A stretch of 29,063 bases of DNA from JAWUWD01 sp034112085. GTDB taxonomy: Bacteria > Bacteroidota > Bacteroidia > Cytophagales > Cyclobacteriaceae. Position 1 is the stretch's first letter. Every line of letters starts with the position of its first letter. The notes beneath the pieces were generated by a model. The model had not been told where the DNA came from and did not search any database. It saw only the letters and a list, made by a program, of their open reading frames with translations. The translations under genes were made by a program, and so were the position numbers. Shown in pieces: positions 23,296 through 29,063 of this stretch. The stretch covers positions 1 to 29,063 of the forward strand of contig JAWUWD010000064.1 of NCBI GenBank assembly GCA_034112085.1. Direction: 5' to 3'.

Positions 23296-25923
23296 CTAAA
23301 TACTACTAACTATCTGTTTCGCTTTCTCTATAACCTTATCTAATCCTGAAATATCTTTTCCACCAGCAGTTGCATAAAATGGCTGACCACCTCCCCCTCC
23401 TTTGATTTCCTTCGCAAGCTCTCTTACGATGTTTCCAGCATGAAGTTCTTTTTCTTTCACCAAGTTGTCAGATACGACCACAGCAATCTGTGGTTTTCCG
23501 TCAATATCACCTGCTAGTACCATAAATAGGTCTTGTACCTGATTTTTCAACTCAAATGCTATGGTCTTCAATGCATCAGCATTAGGCAATGATACCTTTT
23601 CAATAACGGTATTGATATTTCCCGATAGTTGCACCTTATTGAGTAAATCCTTTTTCACCATTTGTGCACGTTCAGCATTGACACTTTCCATTGCTTTCAA
23701 CAAGGCGTTACGCTCATCAATCAAATTGACAATTGCCACTTTCGCATCTTTAGGATCTTTCAGCAATGCCTTAATTTCATTGTACTCAGTTTCCTGCTTG
23801 TTGAAATAGTCTTGCGCATTTTGAGAGGTAATTGCCTCTATTCTCCTTACTCCGGCAGCTATCGAACTTTCAGAGGTGATTTTCATCAACCCGATATGAC
23901 AAGTTGCAGGAACATGTATTCCTCCACAGAGCTCTACAGAGTATTCTTTATCAAAAGTGATGACCCTAACATTATCACCATATTTTTCACCAAAGAGTGC
24001 CATTGCACCCATTTCCTTAGCTTCTTCTATTGGCACATTTCTCTTTTCATCAAGTTGTATATTCTCCCGAATTTTCACATTGACTATTCGTTCCACTTCA
24101 GCAATCTCCTCTTCTGTGAGTTTTGAGAAATGAGAAAAATCAAAACGTAAAGCCTTCTCATTGACCAATGAACCTCTTTGCTCAACATGAGTACCCAATA
24201 CTTGTCTCAAGGCTGCATGCAGCAGATGAGTTGCACTGTGATTGTTCGTAGTAAGTGATCTCTTATTAGCATTCACTACAGCCTTAAAAGTAGCCTTAAG
24301 ATCAGATGGGAGTTTATCCACAAAGTGAACAATCAGATCATTCTCCTTCTTAGTATCCAAAACACTTATTTTCGTACCATTCGCTTCTAAGTGGCCTGTA
24401 TCTCCTACTTGCCCACCACTCTCTGCGTAAAATGGAGTCTGGTTCAATACCAGTTGATATCTTTCTTTTTTCTTTTCTACTATTGTGCGATACTTCACAA
24501 TAGTCGCATCCCCTTCCAAATGATCATAACCGATGAACTCTACATCTCCATCCTTCACCATGATCCAATCTCCCATTTCTTTGACAGCATCGGCCTTCGA
24601 ACGATCTTTTTGCTGCTTCATCTCAGCAGTGAACCCTTCTTCATCAAGACTCAATCCGTTCTCCCTTGCGATAAGAGATGTCAGGTCCAGTGGAAATCCG
24701 AATGTATCATATAGCTCAAAAGCTTGTTTACCAGAAATAATTTTTTCTTCAGACTTTTTCAAATCATCCGTAATTACTTCCAATCTTTTCAATCCTGTCT
24801 CAAGTGTACGGAGAAATGATAATTCCTCTTCCTTTACCACCTTAGCCACAAAGTCCTTTTGGCTAACCAATTCTGGGAAAACGCCATCAAATTGGTCCGC
24901 TAAGATTGGTAGCAATTCATACATGAATGCCTCTCTGAATCCCAAAAATGTATAACCGTAACGAACAGCTCTTCTCAAGATCCTTCTAATCACATAACCT
25001 GCTCCATTATTAGAAGGTAGTTGACCGTCTGCTATTGCGAATGATATTGCTCTTATATGATCAGAGATCACACGAATAGCAATATCTTTCTTTTCATCAT
25101 CACCATAAGTCAACTTAGCCTTCTTAGCCATAGCCTCTATCAATGGCTTAAATACATCAGTATCATAATTAGATTTCTCTCCTTGAACAGCCATACAAAG
25201 ACGCTCAAATCCCATCCCTGTATCTACATGTTGTGAAGGAAGGTTTTCCAACTCACCAGAAGCGAGTCTATTATATTGCATGAATACGAGGTTCCAGATC
25301 TCTACTACTTGTGGGTGATCTTCATTGACCAGTGACTTACCATCTACCGCAGCACACTCTTCCTCGGTTCTTAGATCAATGTGTAATTCAGAACATGGAC
25401 CACATGGACCTGTATCTCCCATTTCCCAGAAGTTGTCTTTCTTACTACCATAGATTATTCGATCCTCACCTATGATGTCTTTCCACAAGCCAAATGCGTC
25501 ATGATCCATCTCAAGTCCGTCAGACTTATCTCCTTCAAATACAGAGGCATACAACCTATCCTTTGGGAGCTTATATACCACTGTCAATAATTCCCAAGCC
25601 CATTCTATCGCCTCTTTCTTGAAGTAGTCCCCAAATGACCAATTCCCCAACATCTCGAACATGGTATGATGGTAGGTATCCATCCCAACCTCTTCCAGGT
25701 CATTGTGCTTACCTGATACTCGCAAACATTTCTGTGTATCAGTGACTTTTGATACTTCTACTGTTTTATGTCCCAAAAAGAAATCTTTGAATTGATTCAT
25801 TCCCGCATTAGTAAACATTAGGGTAGGATCATTCTTAACCACCATCGGTGCAGATGGCACGATTTGGTGCCCTTTTTCTTTGAAAAAATTTAGGAATTCT
25901 TTTCTAATTGACTTGGAGTCCAT
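23296..25923 (-). CDS. alaS: Alanyl-tRNA synthetase
   Basis: 875 residues, the normal length for bacterial AlaRS. It charges tRNA-Ala with alanine in the cytoplasm. The N-terminal catalytic domain (class II) includes FTNAGMNQFKDFFLG and the tRNA-recognition region. The editing domain carries the zinc-site residues His562, His566 (HSATH), Cys666 and His670 (CGGIH), near-identical to the E. coli numbers. The C-terminal DHHA1 domain ends with GGGGGQPFYATAGGKD. It is divergent from the tandem M23 peptidases. Confidence 0.99.
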   Translation of the reverse strand: MDSKSIRKEFLNFFKEKGHQIVPSAPMVVKNDPTLMFTNAGMNQFKDFFLGHKTVEVSKVTDTQKCLRVSGKHNDLEEVGMDTYHHTMFEMLGNWSFGDYFKKEAIEWAWELLTVVYKLPKDRLYASVFEGDKSDGLEMDHDAFGLWKDIIGEDRIIYGSKKDNFWEMGDTGPCGPCSELHIDLRTEEECAAVDGKSLVNEDHPQVVEIWNLVFMQYNRLASGELENLPSQHVDTGMGFERLCMAVQGEKSNYDTDVFKPLIEAMAKKAKLTYGDDEKKDIAIRVISDHIRAISFAIADGQLPSNNGAGYVIRRILRRAVRYGYTFLGFREAFMYELLPILADQFDGVFPELVSQKDFVAKVVKEEELSFLRTLETGLKRLEVITDDLKKSEEKIISGKQAFELYDTFGFPLDLTSLIARENGLSLDEEGFTAEMKQQKDRSKADAVKEMGDWIMVKDGDVEFIGYDHLEGDATIVKYRTIVEKKKERYQLVLNQTPFYAESGGQVGDTGHLEANGTKISVLDTKKENDLIVHFVDKLPSDLKATFKAVVNANKRSLTTNNHSATHLLHAALRQVLGTHVEQRGSLVNEKALRFDFSHFSKLTEEEIAEVERIVNVKIRENIQLDEKRNVPIEEAKEMGAMALFGEKYGDNVRVITFDKEYSVELCGGIHVPATCHIGLMKITSESSIAAGVRRIEAITSQNAQDYFNKQETEYNEIKALLKDPKDAKVAIVNLIDERNALLKAMESVNAERAQMVKKDLLNKVQLSGNINTVIEKVSLPNADALKTIAFELKNQVQDLFMVLAGDIDGKPQIAVVVSDNLVKEKELHAGNIVRELAKEIKGGGGGQPFYATAGGKDISGLDKVIEKAKQIVSSI

Positions 25924-25939
25924 CTACGGTATCTGTTTA

Positions 25940-25947
25940 TAATTTTG
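25940..25947 (+). promoter_or_regulatory. Possible -7 element TAATTTTG upstream of M23 genes
   Basis: A perfect TAnnTTTG on the plus strand, 124 bases before the first M23 gene. The distance is long and there is no good -33 box, so this is a weak candidate. Confidence 0.3.
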
Positions 25948-26071
25948 CAAAAACTGCTTATTTATATATATTGCAGCAGTGTTTTTTCAAAAGCACCTAG
26001 GAATCAGCTATTTACGATTTTTAAGGCTTATTTGAATGACACAAAATTAGAAGATTTTACTTCAATAATAA

Positions 26072-27055
26072 ATGGCAAGAATAAAATATTACTACGATAC
26101 TGAAACATGCAAATATGAGCGTGTGAAAGTCTCTACATGGGATGTGATATTAAACCTATTAGGTTTTTTATCAGTTGCTTTCATGTTAGCGATAGGTATC
26201 GTATTGATATATAACACTTATTTCGAATCTCCCAAAGAAGCGCTATTAAGTAAAGAGAATGATGAATTGCGGTTTCATTATGATATATTAGAGAACAATA
26301 TCTTAGGTGTTAATAATGAAATTCTTGCACTACAAGAACGTGACGACAATGTCTACAGAACAATATTCGAAGCTGAACCTATCCCTTCTACTATTAGACA
26401 GGCTGGTATTGGAGGAGCTGAACGCTACAGAGCACTTTTAGAAGAAGGCCTAGAACAAGAAGAATTGATTACTGCGAGCTATAAAAAGATTGACAAACTG
26501 AAAAAGCAGATGTACATTCAAACTAAATCCTATGATGACATAATGGATCTGGCTTTGAATAAATCAAAAATGTTAGCAGCAATCCCAGCAATTCAACCTG
26601 TTAACAATAAAGAATTGACCAGATTGGCATCAGGATATGGGATGCGTATCCACCCTATATATAAAGGAAGAAAAATGCACTGGGGAATTGATTTCTCCGC
26701 TCCAAGAGGTACGCCTATCTATGCAACAGGAGATGGCAAAATAGTCAGAGCAATAAGAAGTTTTAAAAAAACTGGATATGGTAATCAAATAGAAATTGAT
26801 CATGGGTTTGGTTACAAATCAAAATACGCGCACATGCAAATGTTCGTTGTAAAAAAAGGAGAAAACGTCAAGCGTGGTGACTTGATAGGATACGTAGGAA
26901 GTACTGGTGGATCTACGGCTCCACACGTGCACTATGAAATCATCAAAGATGGAAAGAAGATTGATCCGATTCAGTATATGATTCAAGACATATCTGATGA
27001 CGAGTACCAAAAATTACTAGAGCTGGCATCCAGAGAGAATCAATCTCTCGGGTAA
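26072..27055 (+). CDS. M23-family metallopeptidase, membrane-anchored (paralog 1)
   Basis: 327 residues: a short cytoplasmic N-terminus, one TM segment (about 25-47), a helical coiled-coil region (about 55-170) and a C-terminal LytM domain (about 180-300). Zinc ligands are His203 and Asp207 (HWGID), and His287 in HVHYE, with His254 as the catalytic His. It should cleave peptide cross-links of peptidoglycan in the periplasm, or activate amidases as degenerate relatives do; since the ligands are complete, cleavage is more likely. It is colinear with the next gene without gaps through residue 230 and shares the string RQAGIGG, so the pair arose by tandem duplication. Confidence 0.95.
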   Translation: MARIKYYYDTETCKYERVKVSTWDVILNLLGFLSVAFMLAIGIVLIYNTYFESPKEALLSKENDELRFHYDILENNILGVNNEILALQERDDNVYRTIFEAEPIPSTIRQAGIGGAERYRALLEEGLEQEELITASYKKIDKLKKQMYIQTKSYDDIMDLALNKSKMLAAIPAIQPVNNKELTRLASGYGMRIHPIYKGRKMHWGIDFSAPRGTPIYATGDGKIVRAIRSFKKTGYGNQIEIDHGFGYKSKYAHMQMFVVKKGENVKRGDLIGYVGSTGGSTAPHVHYEIIKDGKKIDPIQYMIQDISDDEYQKLLELASRENQSLG

Positions 27056-27107
27056 TATTTTTAACAGCCGAATGGATATTTTTTTTTAATATATATATGT
27101 AATCCAC

Positions 27108-28082
27108 ATGTCAAAAGTAAAGTTCACATATAATACAGATAGCTGTAAGTATGAGCCTGTGGTTCATACGCTTAAAAGTGTAATGCTGAATCTTTTAGCA
27201 TATTTAGGAGTTGCGTTATTTTTTGCGACAGGGCTTATTTATATTTATCAACATAATTTCACTCCAATCAAAGAGTCTAAGTTATCATTGGAGAATGAAT
27301 ACTTGAAATTGGACTGGAACATATTACAAGAGAAAATAGTATTTGCCAATCTCGCAATCAAAGATCTGCAAATCAAAGATGACAGTGTTTATCGTACGAT
27401 ACTTGACATCCCTCCTTTGGCACCAACTGCACGTCAAGCAGGTATTGGTGGTAGCCAACGATATGAAGATTTAATTAGTCAAAACCTTGAAGAAGAGCAA
27501 CTCATCATCAATACTTATCAACGTATTGATAAGATGAAGAAGAAACTCTACATCCAAACACTATCGTATGACGAAATAGTGGCTACGGAAAGAGAAAAAG
27601 AGAAAATGTGGGCAGCTAAACCTGCAATTCAACCCATTAACAATAAAGAACTTAAATACTTGCATACAACTTATGGACAGCGATTTCATCCAATCTTGAA
27701 AATATGGCGTCCTCACAAAGGACTTGACTTTACAGCTCCAAAAGGAACTGCTGTTTATGCAACTGCAGATGGTGCAGTGAAGCGTGCGAATCGTTCTGAA
27801 TCATTTGGCAATGTTGTCTACGTAGACCATGGATACCACTACAAAACAAGATATGCTCATCTTTCTATTTTCAATGTAAAATATAATCAAAAGGTAAAAA
27901 GGGGAGACATCATTGGTTATGTAGGAAATACTGGAATATCGGGAGCAAATCACTTGCACTATGAAGTACTATACAAAAATGAGCAGGTCAATCCGATAGA
28001 TTTCTTTCATAGAGATCTTAGTGTAGAGGAATATGAGAAACTACTCAATATTGCTGACCCTAATGCTCCTTCTCTGGACTAA
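27108..28082 (+). CDS. M23-family metallopeptidase, membrane-anchored (paralog 2)
   Basis: 324 residues with the same plan as the preceding gene: TM at about 25-47, coiled coil (about 55-165), and a LytM domain. Zinc ligands His203 and Asp207 (HKGLD), His251, and His284 in HLHYE are all kept, so both copies look active. Differences are spread throughout (for example RFHPILKIWRPHKG versus RIHPIYKGRKMHWG), showing an old duplication. The copies are 52 bases apart with an AT-rich interval and probably form one operon. Both should act on peptidoglycan during growth or division; their division of labour is unknown. Confidence 0.95.
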   Translation: MSKVKFTYNTDSCKYEPVVHTLKSVMLNLLAYLGVALFFATGLIYIYQHNFTPIKESKLSLENEYLKLDWNILQEKIVFANLAIKDLQIKDDSVYRTILDIPPLAPTARQAGIGGSQRYEDLISQNLEEEQLIINTYQRIDKMKKKLYIQTLSYDEIVATEREKEKMWAAKPAIQPINNKELKYLHTTYGQRFHPILKIWRPHKGLDFTAPKGTAVYATADGAVKRANRSESFGNVVYVDHGYHYKTRYAHLSIFNVKYNQKVKRGDIIGYVGNTGISGANHLHYEVLYKNEQVNPIDFFHRDLSVEEYEKLLNIADPNAPSLD

Positions 28083-28140
28083 GTATTACTTATTATCTCA
28101 AATTAATTTTAAGATCATTTTTTTGATAACAACTGATTCC

Positions 28141-28148
28141 TATTTTTG
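28141..28148 (+). promoter_or_regulatory. Bacteroidota -7 promoter element TATTTTTG
   Basis: Perfect TAnnTTTG, 20 bases before the CapA-family start. A TTTG at 28122-28125 is 15 bases upstream, shorter than the usual 19 or so, so the -33 box is uncertain. Confidence 0.5.
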
Positions 28149-28168
28149 TGCGCATTGTTGGCAAATAA

Positions 28169-29063
28169 ATGAATCAAATCAAATACCCCTTTATATTTCT
28201 ACTTGTGATTACCACTTTGACTTACTCTTGTAAGTCAACAAAGACTCTCAATTCTTCACAAAATTCGGTCATAGATTCTCTGATAACAACCCTGATTCAA
28301 GCAGATACTGTCATATCTCCGATAGTTATTATAGAAATTCAAGATTCTGTCGAGCTGAGTATTCATAGGATCCTTAAAGATACACTGCAAATTATTGGAG
28401 TAGGAGATATTATGATGGGTACGAACTTCCCAAATGAAGGCTACTTACCTCCTTCTGAAGGGACTCATTTACTAGATGACGTTCGTGATATCCTCGCTGA
28501 TGCAGATGTTACTTTTGGAAATCTAGAAGGAGTGATTTTGAATGAAGGTGGAACTCAGAAGAATTGTAACAATCCAAAGCTTTGTTATCTATTCAGAAGC
28601 CCTGAAACCTATTTAAACAATCTCAAGAAAGCTGGTTTTGACGTTTTGAGCACAGCCAATAATCACGCAGGTGACTTTGGTGATGCCGGCCGAGTGAATA
28701 CAATGAAAGTACTCGATAGCCTAAATTTCAGTCATGCAGGACAGCTGACTAATCCATATACAACATTTATGATTGATGGAATGAAGTATGGGTTTGCTGC
28801 CTTTTCTCCAAATACAGGAACGGTGAGCATTCATGATTATAATAGAGCAAAAAGCATAGTTCACCATTTGGATTCAATATCAGATGTTGTCATCATCTCC
28901 TTTCATGGAGGTGCAGAGGGAAACAAGTTTCAAAACGTCACTAGAAAAACAGAGACTTTCTATGGTGAGAATCGTGGTAATGTATATCAATTTTCACATG
29001 CCTTGATTGATGCTGGAGCTGATGTAATATTTGGACACGGTCCACATGTCACTCGTGCGGTAG
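28169..29063 (+). CDS. CapA/PgsA-family metallophosphatase-like lipoprotein (3'-truncated)
   Basis: 298 complete codons are visible from the ATG at 28169 to the window end. A lipobox ends in Cys21 (LTYSC), then a Ser/Thr-rich linker, and from about residue 70 a CapA-type fold related to calcineurin-like phosphoesterases: GVGDIMMGTNF (with the Asp of the first metal motif), FGNLEGVIL (the NLE motif), STANNHAGDFG (NNH) and FHGGAE, then DVIFGHGPHVTRA, with two His that complete the metal site. The family is named for polyglutamate capsule synthesis, but single-gene lipoprotein members like this are widespread and their substrate is unknown. No other capsule gene is in view, so a capsule role is not supported. 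The C-terminus lies outside the window. Confidence 0.93.
   Translation, partial: MNQIKYPFIFLLVITTLTYSCKSTKTLNSSQNSVIDSLITTLIQADTVISPIVIIEIQDSVELSIHRILKDTLQIIGVGDIMMGTNFPNEGYLPPSEGTHLLDDVRDILADADVTFGNLEGVILNEGGTQKNCNNPKLCYLFRSPETYLNNLKKAGFDVLSTANNHAGDFGDAGRVNTMKVLDSLNFSHAGQLTNPYTTFMIDGMKYGFAAFSPNTGTVSIHDYNRAKSIVHHLDSISDVVIISFHGGAEGNKFQNVTRKTETFYGENRGNVYQFSHALIDAGADVIFGHGPHVTRAV

Noticed and set aside
26072..28082. Phage lysis or endolysin module
   Set aside because: The M23 proteins have TM anchors and coiled coils of the chromosomal type, sit beside alaS, and there is no holin or phage gene nearby.
1..29063. CRISPR array, tRNA, rRNA, insertion sequence or integrase
   Set aside because: No regular repeat-spacer pattern, tRNA T-loop/acceptor pattern, terminal inverted repeats or transposase/integrase motifs were found.
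28169..29063. Capsule biosynthesis locus
   Set aside because: The CapA-like protein is alone, with no CapB/C or glycosyltransferase genes in view; the family has many non-capsule members.

Overview
The window is a chromosomal segment from a member of the Bacteroidota, most likely a marine or free-living Cytophagales-type organism. The evidence is AT-rich DNA, many secreted proteins ending their signal peptides in A-Q or a lipobox, families typical of the phylum (DUF2911, YceI, TlpA with a DUF4369-like N-terminus, VPS10/BNR secreted proteins), and several copies of the Bacteroidota -7 promoter element TAnnTTTG close to start codons. There is no rRNA, tRNA, CRISPR array, transposase or phage structural gene. 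The genus is not decidable from the sequence alone.

Layout. 1-3072 (minus strand) is a methionine synthase operon: a SAM-I riboswitch, then a separate homocysteine methyltransferase gene, then the cobalamin/folate half of MetH running off the left edge. Divergent from it (3152-5101, plus) are a Ppx/GppA phosphatase, an ECF-like sigma factor and a small two-TM membrane protein. 5450-9254 (minus) is the accessory-looking part: a lipoprotein metallophosphoesterase followed by two outer-membrane-barrel-like proteins, and a separate two-gene cassette made of a PD-(D/E)XK-like nuclease candidate and an unknown acidic protein. 9373-18458 is mostly plus strand: a secreted unknown, an S4 RNA-binding protein with a DUF3817 membrane protein, a 1099-residue BNR/VPS10-type secreted protein, then (after a minus-strand universal stress protein) a secreted M24 peptidase and a membrane-anchored DUF885 peptidase.

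18603-20839 (minus) carries a DUF2911 protein, a LexA/CI-like XRE-S24 regulator preceded by an unknown 94-residue protein, and a gamma-carbonic-anhydrase-like hexapeptide protein. The promoter of the XRE operon is unusually legible: TTTG-N19-TAGTTTTG with two identical 12-bp sites 22 bp apart around the -33 box. 20930-28082 holds a YceI lipoprotein (plus), TlpA-like thioredoxin lipoprotein and alaS (minus), and two tandem paralogous M23 peptidases (plus). A CapA-family lipoprotein starts at 28169 and is cut by the right edge.

Most genes are ordinary. The best leads are: (i) the SAM riboswitch plus a perfect hairpin covering the metH start codon, which together suggest a translational expression platform; (ii) the double operator in the XRE-S24 promoter with an unknown small partner gene; (iii) the nuclease-like two-gene cassette at 7924-9254. 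None can be proven from sequence reading alone, and no database search was possible.
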